Source: Burkholderia sp. SRS-W-2-2016
GTDB lineage: Bacteria; Pseudomonadota; Gammaproteobacteria; Burkholderiales; Burkholderiaceae
Direction of reading: 5' to 3'
Assembly (NCBI RefSeq): GCF_001931485.1
Contig: NZ_MSDV01000073.1
Coordinates: forward strand, 22,189-86,188
DNA length: 64,000 nt
The notes below the pieces were generated by a model. That model saw only the letters and a program-made list of their open reading frames with translations. It was not told the origin of the DNA and made no database searches. The position numbers and the translations under genes are program-made. Below are positions 25,676-34,530 of this stretch, piece by piece (the stretch's first letter is position 1; each line of letters begins with the position of its first letter).

Positions 25676-27277
25676 ATGTCAGTCTCCGAACTCAAACGCC
25701 GCCGCACTTTCGCGGTCATTTCCCACCCGGACGCGGGTAAAACCACGCTGACCGAAAAGCTGCTGCTGTTCTCGGGCGCGATCCAGATCGCCGGTACCGT
25801 GAAGGGCCGCAAGAGCAATCGCTACGCGACGTCCGACTGGATGGAGATCGAAAAGCAGCGCGGCATTTCGGTCGCGAGCTCGGTGATGCAGTTCGAGTAC
25901 GGCGACTGCGTGATCAACCTGCTCGACACGCCGGGCCACGAAGACTTCTCGGAAGACACGTACCGCGTGCTGACCGCGGTCGACGCCGCGGTGATGGTGA
26001 TCGACGGCGCGAACGGTGTCGAAGCGCAGACGCTGAAGCTGCTCGAAGTCTGCCGCAGCCGCAAGACGCCGATCGTCACCTTCATCAACAAGCTCGACCG
26101 CGAAGTGCGCGAGCCGCTCGAACTGCTCGACGAAATCGAACAGCATCTGGGCGTGTCGGCGGTGCCGTTCACGTGGCCGATCGGCATGGGCAAGGATTTC
26201 CAGGGCGTGTACGACGTCCAGCGCGATCAGGTGCGGGTGTTCCGCGCGGGCCAGGATACGGCCGGCGGCGCGGTGGAAACGCTGCATGCGCTGAGCAACG
26301 AAGACGGCGAGAGCCGTTTCGGCTCCGCCTGGGTGCGCGCGAAGGAAGAGATCGATCTGATCAGCGGCGCGACGCCCGCGTTCGATCGCGAGCAGTTCCT
26401 CGCCGGTCAGCAGTCGCCGGTGCTGTTCGGCTCGGCGATCAATAACTTCGGCGTGAAGGAAATTCTCGACGCGCTGGTCGATCTCGCGCCGCCGCCGTCG
26501 ATGCGGATGACGGTGCAGCGTCCGGTGCTGCCGGAAGAGTCGAAGTTCACCGGCGTCGTGTTCAAGGTGCAGGCCAACATGGACCTCGCGCACCGCGACC
26601 GCGTCGCGTTTATCCGCGTGTGCTCGGGGCGTTTCGAGCGCGGCATGGCGGTGAAGGTTACGCGGTCGAACAAGACGTTCCGCGCGAACAACGTGGTGAC
26701 GTTCCTGTCGCAGCGTCGCGAGACGGTCAGCGAGGCGTACCCGGGCGACATCATCGGGATTCCGAATCATGGCACGCTGAGCCTGGGCGATACGCTGACC
26801 GAAGGCGAGCAGCTGCAATTCGTCGGCCTGCCGTTCTTCGCGCCGGAAATTTTCCAGACCGTCGAAGTGGTCGATCCGATGCGCGCGAAGCAGCTCGGCG
26901 AAGCGCTGAAGCAATTGGGCGAAGAAGGCGCGATTCAGGTGTTCCGTCCGGAAGCCGGCGGCCTGATGATTCTCGGCGCGGTCGGTCAGCTGCAGTTCGA
27001 AGTGGTGTCGCACCGTCTGTCGACCGAGTACAAGGTCGACGTGCGGATGGCGCCGGCGCGTTATCGCTTGTCGCGTTGGGTGACCTGCGACGATGCGGGC
27101 GAACTGCGCCGCTTCACCGACTCCTATTCGGCACGGATCGCGCTCGACGCGTCCGATGCGCCGACCTACCTGGCCTCACACGTGTCGGAGATCGAAGTCG
27201 CGCAGAAGGCGTGGCCGAAGATCGTGTTCAACGAGTTGCGCGAGCACTCGGGGGCGCCGTTCCGGAAGACGATGTAA
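25676..27277 (+). CDS. prfC: Peptide chain release factor 3
   Basis: The product has 533 residues, normal for RF3. It is a translational GTPase that removes RF1/RF2 from the ribosome after termination. The G1 loop is HPDAGKTT (17-24), G3 is DTPGHEDFSEDT and G4 is NKLDRE. The long N-domain and the RF3-specific SISVASSVMQF-like switch I region (RGISVASSVMQFEYGD) fit RF3 rather than EF-G. It is monocistronic and ends at a strong bidirectional terminator. Confidence 0.96.
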   Translation: MSVSELKRRRTFAVISHPDAGKTTLTEKLLLFSGAIQIAGTVKGRKSNRYATSDWMEIEKQRGISVASSVMQFEYGDCVINLLDTPGHEDFSEDTYRVLTAVDAAVMVIDGANGVEAQTLKLLEVCRSRKTPIVTFINKLDREVREPLELLDEIEQHLGVSAVPFTWPIGMGKDFQGVYDVQRDQVRVFRAGQDTAGGAVETLHALSNEDGESRFGSAWVRAKEEIDLISGATPAFDREQFLAGQQSPVLFGSAINNFGVKEILDALVDLAPPPSMRMTVQRPVLPEESKFTGVVFKVQANMDLAHRDRVAFIRVCSGRFERGMAVKVTRSNKTFRANNVVTFLSQRRETVSEAYPGDIIGIPNHGTLSLGDTLTEGEQLQFVGLPFFAPEIFQTVEVVDPMRAKQLGEALKQLGEEGAIQVFRPEAGGLMILGAVGQLQFEVVSHRLSTEYKVDVRMAPARYRLSRWVTCDDAGELRRFTDSYSARIALDASDAPTYLASHVSEIEVAQKAWPKIVFNELREHSGAPFRKTM

Positions 27278-27313
27278 CGCGGTTGTCCGACCGCTGTTCG
27301 CAAGTCCGTAGGC

Positions 27314-27347
27314 AAAAAAGCCGCGTCGATCGACGCGGCTTTTTTTT
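27314..27347. terminator. Intrinsic terminator after prfC
   Basis: A perfect palindrome runs from 27314 to 27345 (AAAAAAGCCGCGTCGA and its complement). With A- and T-runs at the ends it can work on both strands; on the plus strand it ends prfC. Confidence 0.85.
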
Positions 27348-27473
27348 CGCGCCGTCGCCCGCCGTATCGCGCGCCGCCGTCACGGACTTCGCCTATGCTG
27401 ACGTAACCGCGCGCGCCATCATGCCACCGCGCCGCCGGCGCTTCCCTCCAACCGCAACCCGCCCGGAGTGCCC

Positions 27474-29891
27474 GTGACCGTCCGCAACCTCGATGCGTTG
27501 TTTCGCCCCAAGTCCGTCGCCGTGATCGGCGCGTCCGAGCGGCCGGGCAGCACCGGCGCGATGGTGTGGGCGCGCGTGCTGGAAGGCGGTTTCGCCGGAC
27601 CGGTGTGGCCGGTCAATCCGAAATACGACACGCTCGGCGGCCACCCGGTGATTCACGATGCCGGCGATCTGCCGCAGCCGCCGACGGTCGCGGTGATCTG
27701 CACCCCGCCCGCGACCTGGCCCGGCCTGATCCACAAGCTCGGCGGGATGGGCACGCGCGCGGCGATCATCGTCGGCACCGTGGACGGCGACGAGGACCGG
27801 CTCGCGGTGCGGCACGCGTTGTCGGCGGCGCGCCCGCATCTGTTGCGGATCGTCGGGCCGGGCAGTCTCGGCGTGGTGTCGCCGGCGCTCGGCGCGCAGC
27901 TGGGCGCGCCGTCGTGCACGGTCAAGGCGGGCGGCGTCGCGTGGGTGTCGCAGTCGAACGCGCTGACCAACGCGGTGCTCGGCTGGGCGCAGGCGCGCGG
28001 GCTCGGCTTCTCGCACGCGGTCGCGCTCGGCGAGGAAGCCGACGTCGATGCCGGCGACGTGCTCGACTATCTGGCCAGCGACCCCGGCACCCGCGCGATC
28101 CTGCTCGAACTCGACAGCGTGCGGGCCGCGCGCAAATTCATGTCGGCCGCGCGCGCGGCGGCGCGCAACAAGCCGGTGCTGGCGCTGCGCTCCGGTCGCG
28201 ACGATCCGGCAGACGGCCTCTACACGGCGGCGTTCCGGCGCGCGGGGCTGGTGCGCGTCGACGCGCTCGACGATCTGCTCGACGAAATCGAAACGCTCGG
28301 TGTGGGCCGCGTGGCCGCCGGCGGCACCGCGACGCTGATCACCAGCGACCACGGTCTCGCGACGCTCGCGCGCGACGCGTTCGGCGCGGCCGGCGGGCTG
28401 CTCGCGCCGTGGCCCGAAGAGGTGTCGGACGCGCTGCGGGACGCGTTGCCGCGCGCGGTCGGCGGCAATCCGCTGCTGCTCGGCGACGACGCGCGCCCCG
28501 AGCATTTCGGCACCGCGCTGAAGCTGCTCGCCGCGCATCGCGATACCGGCACCGCGTTCGTGGTCCACGCGTCGACCCACGGCGCGCCGGTCGATGAAGT
28601 CGCGCAGGCGCTGATCGAACATCAGCAGTTCGCGTATCGGGGACTGCTCGCGTGCTTCTTCGGCGGCGTCGATGCGACGCGGCGCGATGCGCTGCACGCG
28701 CAGGGCATCCCGGTGCATACGACCCCGCAGCGGCTCGCGCGCGCGTTCGCGCGGCTGGTCGATTACCGCTTGGGCCGTGAGCTGTTGATGCAGACGCCGG
28801 AAGGTTTGCCCGCGCAGATTCCCGACGCGATCGATGCCGCTCAGGCGCAGGCGCGCGACGTGTTGGCGGCAGGTGAACATGAATTGAGCGGGGACGCGGC
28901 GGCGCGGTTTCTTGCGCGCTTCGGATTGCGGGTGGAAGGCGCCGAACGACAGGACGCGACCTCAGCTTCCCAACCCATCGTCGACCTGGCGATCCAACTC
29001 CACGACGACGACAATTTCGGCCCGGTATTCCGCTTCACCGCACCCGCGATAGACGGCGTCTCCGAAGGCCTGCGCGTGTACGGCCTGCCGCCGCTCAATC
29101 CGATCCTCGCGCGCGACATCGTCACGCGTTCGCACTACGCGCGGCTGGTCGCGCCGGAACCGACGCTCGCGGCATTGACCGCGCTGTCGCAGGCGGTCTG
29201 CGACGTGCGGGAAATCGTCGGTCTGAAGCTGGCGCTGCGGGTCTACCGCGACCACGTGACGGTCGTCGACCCGGTGCTGCGCGTCGGCGCCGAGCGCAGC
29301 CGGCTCGCGATCATGCCGTACCCGCGCCGCTTCGAGGAAACGATCGACTGGCATGGTCTGCGCGTGACAGTGCGGCCGATCCGCCCGGAAGACGAAATCG
29401 CGCACAGCGACTTCGTGAAGGCGATGACGCCGGAGGATTTGCGTCTGCGCTTTTTCGGCGCGGTCGGCACCTTCGACCATTCGCAACTCGCGCGGATGAC
29501 GCAGATCGATTACGACCGCGAGATGGCGCTGATCGCAACCGTCGAGAACGCCGACGGCGTCGCGCACACGCTCGGCGTGGTGCGCGCGGTCGCCGATCCG
29601 GACAACGAGACGGCCGAGTTCGCGGTGACCGTGCGCTCGGACCAGAAGGGCCGGCGGCTCGGTCAGTTGCTGATGGAGCGGATCATCGCGTACGCGCGGG
29701 CGCGCGGCACGCATTGGCTGATCGGCGAGGCGTTGCGCGAGAACAGCGCGATGATCGCGCTGGCGAAGCGCAGCGGCTTCACGATCACGCGCACCGAGGA
29801 TCCCGGTGTGGTGGGGTTCAGGATGGCGCTGGATGAACCGGAGCCGACGGGCGCGGACACACGGTCCGCGCAAAGACAACCGGCAGGTTGA
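27474..29891 (+). CDS. GNAT acetyltransferase fused to a degenerate ADP-forming acyl-CoA synthetase (Pat-like)
   Basis: The product has 805 residues; Pat/PatZ lysine acetyltransferases are nearer 880-900. A CoA-binding Rossmann domain opens the protein (FRPKSVAVIGASERPGSTG), followed by succinyl-CoA ligase-like and reduced ATP-grasp regions. A GNAT domain occupies about 620-790 (RGLGQ-type site as GRRLGQLLMERIIAYAR). The usual GPNC loop reads GPGS and the catalytic-His segment (SHTG type) is absent from LRSGRDDPADGLYTAAFRRAG. The synthetase half is therefore probably regulatory, as in Pat. The enzyme likely acetylates lysines of acyl-CoA synthetases. GTG 27474 has GGAG at good spacing; GTG 27468 overlaps that site. 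Confidence 0.83.
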   Translation: MTVRNLDALFRPKSVAVIGASERPGSTGAMVWARVLEGGFAGPVWPVNPKYDTLGGHPVIHDAGDLPQPPTVAVICTPPATWPGLIHKLGGMGTRAAIIVGTVDGDEDRLAVRHALSAARPHLLRIVGPGSLGVVSPALGAQLGAPSCTVKAGGVAWVSQSNALTNAVLGWAQARGLGFSHAVALGEEADVDAGDVLDYLASDPGTRAILLELDSVRAARKFMSAARAAARNKPVLALRSGRDDPADGLYTAAFRRAGLVRVDALDDLLDEIETLGVGRVAAGGTATLITSDHGLATLARDAFGAAGGLLAPWPEEVSDALRDALPRAVGGNPLLLGDDARPEHFGTALKLLAAHRDTGTAFVVHASTHGAPVDEVAQALIEHQQFAYRGLLACFFGGVDATRRDALHAQGIPVHTTPQRLARAFARLVDYRLGRELLMQTPEGLPAQIPDAIDAAQAQARDVLAAGEHELSGDAAARFLARFGLRVEGAERQDATSASQPIVDLAIQLHDDDNFGPVFRFTAPAIDGVSEGLRVYGLPPLNPILARDIVTRSHYARLVAPEPTLAALTALSQAVCDVREIVGLKLALRVYRDHVTVVDPVLRVGAERSRLAIMPYPRRFEETIDWHGLRVTVRPIRPEDEIAHSDFVKAMTPEDLRLRFFGAVGTFDHSQLARMTQIDYDREMALIATVENADGVAHTLGVVRAVADPDNETAEFAVTVRSDQKGRRLGQLLMERIIAYARARGTHWLIGEALRENSAMIALAKRSGFTITRTEDPGVVGFRMALDEPEPTGADTRSAQRQPAG

Positions 29892-30054
29892 GGGGGCGGC
29901 TGCCGCGCTTGGCGCATGCGATGCGTGAGCCGTGCGTCGCAAGCCTCGCCCGCAGGGCTCCTCGCGTCTACGCGCCGCGAGTGCGCGGCACGCAAGCCGC
30001 CTTACGCGTTCGCAGCGCGTCGCTCCGTGCTGCGAACGCTCCCACTCGCTAACT

Positions 30055-30600
30055 TCAGGCCGCGAGCTTGCCCGCCGCCTCATCGACCTGCGCGCGCGTC
30101 ACCGCCAGCTCTTCGAGCCACGCCTCGGCATACACCGCGCCGGTTTCGCGTTCCAGACGCGCGATCGTCGTCGCGCAGCGGGTCGCATCTTTCAGCGTCG
30201 AAATAAACGACTTCACCGATTCGCCGGCCTTGAACGCATCGAACAGCGGCACGCGGATTTCATCGGGCAGCGCGCGCGTAGTCCACTGATACGGCTTGCC
30301 GTTGAAGATCAGCGACGGCGGCAGCACGCGCTCCTTGCGCGCGGCCGGGATCAGGCCGAAGGTGCGCGCGGCGTCGCCGATCTGCTCGGCCGAAAACAGC
30401 TCGTCGGGCGTGATGTCGAATTGCTGGATGAAGGTCTCGATGCTCTGCATCGCCGCGGCGCGATCGTCGCGGCGCTTCTGCGCGTGCGCGACGAGGTCGC
30501 GCAGTTCGTCGGCTTCCGCCGCGGTGATCGTGAAGCTCGACTGCTTCTGCTGGAGTTCGGAAAAGCGCTGAAATTCGGAATCGGTCAGAAGTTTGGCCAT
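30055..30600 (-). CDS. Hypothetical cytoplasmic protein
   Basis: The product has 181 residues, without signal peptide or membrane segment. The first 70 residues are predicted helical (EFQRFSELQQKQSS, DELRDLVAHAQKRRDDRAAA). A central segment IETFIQQFDITPDELFSAEQ has the style of the linker helix of H-NS-like proteins. A basic, aromatic stretch follows (FNGKPYQWTTRALPDEIR). I do not recognise the family. It is transcribed leftwards on its own, 3' to 3' with the Pat-like gene. Confidence 0.65.
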   Translation of the reverse strand: MAKLLTDSEFQRFSELQQKQSSFTITAAEADELRDLVAHAQKRRDDRAAAMQSIETFIQQFDITPDELFSAEQIGDAARTFGLIPAARKERVLPPSLIFNGKPYQWTTRALPDEIRVPLFDAFKAGESVKSFISTLKDATRCATTIARLERETGAVYAEAWLEELAVTRAQVDEAAGKLAA

Positions 30601-30699
30601 TGCTCAATCGATGCGCGCGCATGAGCGATTCATGCGGCGTAATTTTGGAAGGGCCGCCATTCTAAACCATGTGCGAAGGTGTGCCGCGCAGCCTGCCGG

Positions 30700-31485
30700 T
30701 CACATATCGGGGGCCCGATGCATCGACAGCGCCTGCACCGTATCGCGCAGCAGCTCAGTGACCGTTTCGACCGACGGCGCGACGTATTCGTCGATGCGCC
30801 GCAGGTACGGGCAGGTGAGCACCGCGATCGCCTGACCCGCGGGTCCGAGCAGCGGGAAGGTCAGATCGGTGACGCCGAAGGTCTGCTGGCTGTCCTTGCG
30901 CGAGAAGCCGGTCGCGCGAATCTGCTCGCAGGCGTCCTCCAGCGCGTCGCTATCGATCGTCACCTCGCCCTTCACGCGGGTGTGCTCGGCGAACATCTGG
31001 CGGCGCTGCTCGACGCTCTGGAACGCGAGCATCACGCGGCCCGAGCCGGTGTCGATCAGCCCGACCCGCGAGCCGAGCCGCACCGACATCCCCCACGTAC
31101 CCGGGCCGTCGACCTGGGCGATCACCAGCAGGTTGCCGCGATCGTAGACGACCAGGTGACACGACTGCTCGGCCGCATCGGCGAAACGCTGCATCAGCGG
31201 CAGCGCCTCCGAGATCAGCCGGTTCATCGGCGGATGACGATGCGCGAGCGCGTACAGCTTCAGGCTCAGCGAATAGCGGTCGCCGGCCGCCGAGCGCACC
31301 ACGTACTGACGCGCGACCAGCCGTTCGAGCATCCGGTACATCTCGCTCGCGTTGCGGCCGAGCAGGCGGGTGATTTCGGCGCGCGTCAGGCCTTCCTTCT
31401 GGTCGGCCAGCAGTTCGAGAATGTCGAGGCCTTTATCGAGCGCGGGGGCGCGGTAGCGGTCGTCGTCTTTGTCTTCTGCGTCCAT
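30700..31485 (-). CDS. IclR-family transcriptional regulator
   Basis: The product has 261 residues. The winged helix-turn-helix lies at about 15-75 (LDKGLDILELLADQKEGLTR, ITRLLGRNASEMYRMLERLV). The IclR effector domain follows, with IDTGSGRVMLAFQ and GFSRKDSQQTFGVTDLTFPLL. ATG 31485 gives the family N-terminus; the frame stays open for 133 codons upstream by chance. It is divergent from the fucose-type operon, 245 bp away, and is the obvious regulator of it. Sugar acids or lactones of the pathway are plausible ligands. Confidence 0.87.
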   Translation of the reverse strand: MDAEDKDDDRYRAPALDKGLDILELLADQKEGLTRAEITRLLGRNASEMYRMLERLVARQYVVRSAAGDRYSLSLKLYALAHRHPPMNRLISEALPLMQRFADAAEQSCHLVVYDRGNLLVIAQVDGPGTWGMSVRLGSRVGLIDTGSGRVMLAFQSVEQRRQMFAEHTRVKGEVTIDSDALEDACEQIRATGFSRKDSQQTFGVTDLTFPLLGPAGQAIAVLTCPYLRRIDEYVAPSVETVTELLRDTVQALSMHRAPDM

Positions 31486-31612
31486 CGTTATCGTCAGGAG
31501 AATTTCGTCCGGAGTTCTTATTATCTGGTGATTGGCCCGGCGTTCGGCGTGCTTTGCCGTTATGGCGACACTCATCCAGGGAAAACCCAGGCCTCCAGGC
31601 CGCGCGCTGGTC

Positions 31613-31642
31613 TTGACTTGTAAAAATTCGGCTATGAATAAT
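31613..31642 (+). promoter_or_regulatory. Putative sigma-70 promoter of the fucose-type operon
   Basis: TTGACT (31613-31618) and AATAAT (31637-31642) are separated by 18 bp in an AT-rich island about 90 nt upstream of the aldo-keto reductase. An AATAA-5-TTATT inverted repeat overlaps the -10 region and could be the IclR operator. Confidence 0.45.
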
Positions 31643-31730
31643 ACGTTTATTGGTGAATGAATGCACGCTGCCGATGCTCGGCCGCCACGCATGGTAAAAC
31701 CATCACAAAATCGAGATAGGAGACGCGCTG

Positions 31731-32771
31731 ATGACGGCATCGATCGGATCGAAGGTCGGACGGCGGCGCCGCATCGGCCGCGGCACGCTGGAGGTGACGG
31801 GCCTGAGCCTCGGCACCGCGCCGCTCGGCGGCCTGTACCGCGACCTGACCGACGAGGAGGCGCACGCGACCATCGCGGCCGCATGGGACGCCGGCGTGCG
31901 CTACTTCGACACTGCGCCGCACTACGGCAACACCAAGGCCGAGCACCGGCTCGGCGCCGCGCTGCGCGGCTATCCGCGTGCCGACTACGTGCTGTCGACC
32001 AAGGTGGGCCGCCGCTTCGTGCCGCGCACCTCGCCGTTCGACGACCGCGAGGGCTGGCAGAATCCGCTGCCGTTCGAAGCGATCTACGACTACACGCACG
32101 ACGGCATCATGCGCTCGTTCGAGGATAGCCAGCAGCGCCTGGGCATCGTCGATATGGACATCCTGCTGGTGCACGACATCGGCCGCGCCACGCACGGCGA
32201 CCGGCATCCGCACTACTGGCGGCAACTGACCGAAGGCGGCGGCTTTCGCGCTCTGGACCGCCTGCGCGCGAGCGGCGCGATCAAGGCGGTGGGCCTCGGC
32301 GTCAACGAAGGCGCGGTGATTCTCGACGCGCTGGCCGAATTCGATATCGATTGCGCGCTGCTCGCCGGCCGTTATACGCTCCTCGAGCAGAGCACTCTCG
32401 ACGACCTGCTGCCCGCGTGCGAAGCGCGCGGCGTCGGCATCCTGTTAGGCGGCGCGTTCAACTCCGGCATTCTGGCGCGCGGCGTCGCGGGCGATCTGAA
32501 GTTCAACTATGGCGCGGCGCCCGCCGAGGTGATCGAGCGGGTCGCGCGTCTGGAGGCGGTGTGCCGCGCGCATGGCGTGCCGCTTGCCGCCGCCGCGTTG
32601 CAGTTTCCGTATGCGCATCCGGCGGTCGCCACCGTGCTGACCGGCGCGCGCAGTGCCGATGAATTGCGCGAGAACGTCGCGTCGTTCGAACAGCCGATTC
32701 CCGCCGCGCTGTGGTCCGCGTTGCGCGAGGCCGGCCTGCTCGACCCTCGCGCGCCCGCCCCCGAGGACTGA
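31731..32771 (+). CDS. Aldo-keto reductase, L-fucose (D-threo-aldose) 1-dehydrogenase type
   Basis: The product has 346 residues. The catalytic tetrad is visible as D60, Y65, K91 and H148 (YFDTAPHYG, LSTKVG, LLVHDI). The long H-rich loop after LVHDI and the ARGVGILLGGAFNSGIL segment are typical of D-threo-aldose/L-fucose dehydrogenases. The reaction oxidises L-fucose (or galactose-configured sugars) to the lactone with NAD(P). AGGAG lies 8 nt upstream. It is the first of four genes that match the non-phosphorylated fucose route, which is the main support for the substrate. Confidence 0.83.
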   Translation: MTASIGSKVGRRRRIGRGTLEVTGLSLGTAPLGGLYRDLTDEEAHATIAAAWDAGVRYFDTAPHYGNTKAEHRLGAALRGYPRADYVLSTKVGRRFVPRTSPFDDREGWQNPLPFEAIYDYTHDGIMRSFEDSQQRLGIVDMDILLVHDIGRATHGDRHPHYWRQLTEGGGFRALDRLRASGAIKAVGLGVNEGAVILDALAEFDIDCALLAGRYTLLEQSTLDDLLPACEARGVGILLGGAFNSGILARGVAGDLKFNYGAAPAEVIERVARLEAVCRAHGVPLAAAALQFPYAHPAVATVLTGARSADELRENVASFEQPIPAALWSALREAGLLDPRAPAPED

Positions 32772-32777
32772 CCCGAC

Positions 32778-33608
32778 ATGCCGATCGACGCTCACCAGCA
32801 CTACTGGGACCCCGCGCGCGGGGACTACGAGTGGCTGACCCCCGAGCTGAAAATCCTCTACCGGCCGTTCGGCCCCGCCGACCTGAAGCCGCTGCGCGAG
32901 CAGGCCGGCATCGAGCGGACCGTGGTCGTGCAGGCCGCGCCGACGCTCGACGAAACCCGCTACCTGCTCGAACTCGCGCGCCATGAGCCGTCGATTGCCG
33001 GCGTGGTCGGCTGGGTGCCGCTATTGCTGCCGAATGCGCCCGAGCTGATCGAGGCGCTCGCGCGCGAGCCGAAATTCAAGGGCGTGCGGCCGATGCTGCA
33101 GGACCTGCCCGACGACGGCTGGATCGCCAACCCCGACCTCGCGCCGGCCATCGACGCGCTGATCGCGCACGACCTCGCGTTCGACGCGCTGATCTTCGCG
33201 CGCCATATCCAGTACATCGAAATATTCGCGCAGCGTTTTCCGGCGCTGCGCATCGTCGTCGATCACGGCGCGAAGCCGCCGATCCGTTTCGGCCAGGCCG
33301 GCTACCAGGTGTGGCGCGACGCGATCACGCGGCTCGCCGCGCTGCCGCAGGTGCACTGCAAGCTGTCGGGTCTGGCGACCGAGGCGTCGCCGGGCTGGAC
33401 CGAGGACACGCTGCGGCCCTACGTCGAGCATCTGCTGAACACGTTCGGCCCCGCGCGGCTGATGTGGGGCAGCGACTGGCCGGTGCTCGAACTGAACGGC
33501 GACTATCTGTTATGGCATTCGGTGGCGACCACGCTGCTCGCGTCGTTGAGCGACGCCGAGCAGGCGGCGGTGTTCGGCGAGAACGCCGCGGCGTTTTACC
33601 GGCTGTGA
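32778..33608 (+). CDS. Amidohydrolase, L-fuconolactonase type
   Basis: The product has 276 residues of the amidohydrolase-2 family. The metal site begins with DAHQHYW (H6, H8), with VVDHGAKPP (H163) and the catalytic Asp D233 in WGSDWPV. These are the marks of the COG3618 lactonases that open L-fucono-1,5-lactone and related sugar lactones to the acid. It starts 6 nt after the aldo-keto reductase stop, so the two are co-transcribed and act in sequence. Confidence 0.83.
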   Translation: MPIDAHQHYWDPARGDYEWLTPELKILYRPFGPADLKPLREQAGIERTVVVQAAPTLDETRYLLELARHEPSIAGVVGWVPLLLPNAPELIEALAREPKFKGVRPMLQDLPDDGWIANPDLAPAIDALIAHDLAFDALIFARHIQYIEIFAQRFPALRIVVDHGAKPPIRFGQAGYQVWRDAITRLAALPQVHCKLSGLATEASPGWTEDTLRPYVEHLLNTFGPARLMWGSDWPVLELNGDYLLWHSVATTLLASLSDAEQAAVFGENAAAFYRL

Positions 33609-33647
33609 TCGAAGCGCGATGCGGCGCTCGCCACACCGCGCAAGTTG

Positions 33648-33691
33648 ACGAATAAGCAACGAGTAAACAACGAATAAGCAACGAATAAGCA
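33648..33691. repeat. Four tandem 11-bp repeats
   Basis: ACGAATAAGCA occurs at 33648, 33670 and 33681, with a variant ACGAGTAAACA at 33659. The 11-bp period places every copy on nearly the same face of the helix. The array lies between the lactonase and dehydrogenase genes. Confidence 0.75.
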
Positions 33692-33743
33692 GGCAACCCA
33701 GCAATCCCGCAACGTTAGCAGTCCATTCAACCTGGAGTCGTAG

Positions 33744-34487
33744 ATGACACAAAGACTGGCCGGCAAAACGGCCTTGATCACCGCGGCGGGACAAGGCATC
33801 GGTCTCGCCACCGCCGAACTGTTCGCGCGCGAAGGCGCCCGCGTGATTGCCACCGATATCCGCATCGACGGACTCGCCGGCAAGCCGGTCGAAGCGCGTC
33901 AGCTCGACGTGCTGGACGGCGCGGCGATCAAGGCGCTCGCCGCCGAGCTCGGCACGGTCGACGTGCTGTTCAACTGCGCGGGCTTCGTGCACGCGGGCAA
34001 CATCCTCGAATGCAGCGAGGAAGACTGGGACTTCGCGTTCGACCTCAACGCGAAGGCGATGTATCGGCTGATCCGCGCGTTCCTGCCGGCGATGCTGGAG
34101 AAGGGCGGCGGCTCGATCATCAATATGTCGTCGGCGGCGTCGAGCGTGAAGGGGGTGCCGAACCGCTTCGCGTACGGCGCGTCGAAGGCCGCGGTGATCG
34201 GGCTGACCAAGGCGGTGGCTGCGGATTTCGTCACGCGTGGTGTACGCTGTAACGCGATTTGCCCGGGCACGGTGGCCTCGCCGTCGCTCGAACAGCGGAT
34301 CGCCGCGCAGGCTCAGGCGCAGGGCGCGACGGTGGACGCGGTGCAGGCCGCGTTCGTCGCGCGTCAGCCGATGGGCCGCGTCGGCAAGCCCGAGGAAATC
34401 GCCGCGCTGGCGCTGTATCTCGCGTCCGACGAGTCGTCGTTTACGACGGGACAGATCCATGTGATCGACGGCGGCTGGTCGAACTGA
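33744..34487 (+). CDS. SDR, 2-keto-3-deoxy-L-fuconate dehydrogenase type
   Basis: The product has 247 residues. The classical short-chain dehydrogenase marks are the cofactor loop TAAGQGIG (13-20), NCAG (77-80), the catalytic serine in NMSSAASS, and Y144-x3-K148 (FAYGASKAA). It should oxidise 2-keto-3-deoxy-L-fuconate at C4 with NAD to the 2,4-diketo acid. TGGAG precedes the ATG. A 135-bp gap with tandem repeats separates it from the lactonase gene, so it may have its own promoter. Confidence 0.82.
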   Translation: MTQRLAGKTALITAAGQGIGLATAELFAREGARVIATDIRIDGLAGKPVEARQLDVLDGAAIKALAAELGTVDVLFNCAGFVHAGNILECSEEDWDFAFDLNAKAMYRLIRAFLPAMLEKGGGSIINMSSAASSVKGVPNRFAYGASKAAVIGLTKAVAADFVTRGVRCNAICPGTVASPSLEQRIAAQAQAQGATVDAVQAAFVARQPMGRVGKPEEIAALALYLASDESSFTTGQIHVIDGGWSN

Positions 34488-34530
34488 TTCGCGAACCGAA
34501 CACAACTGAACATCAAAGGGAAAGTGCAAG

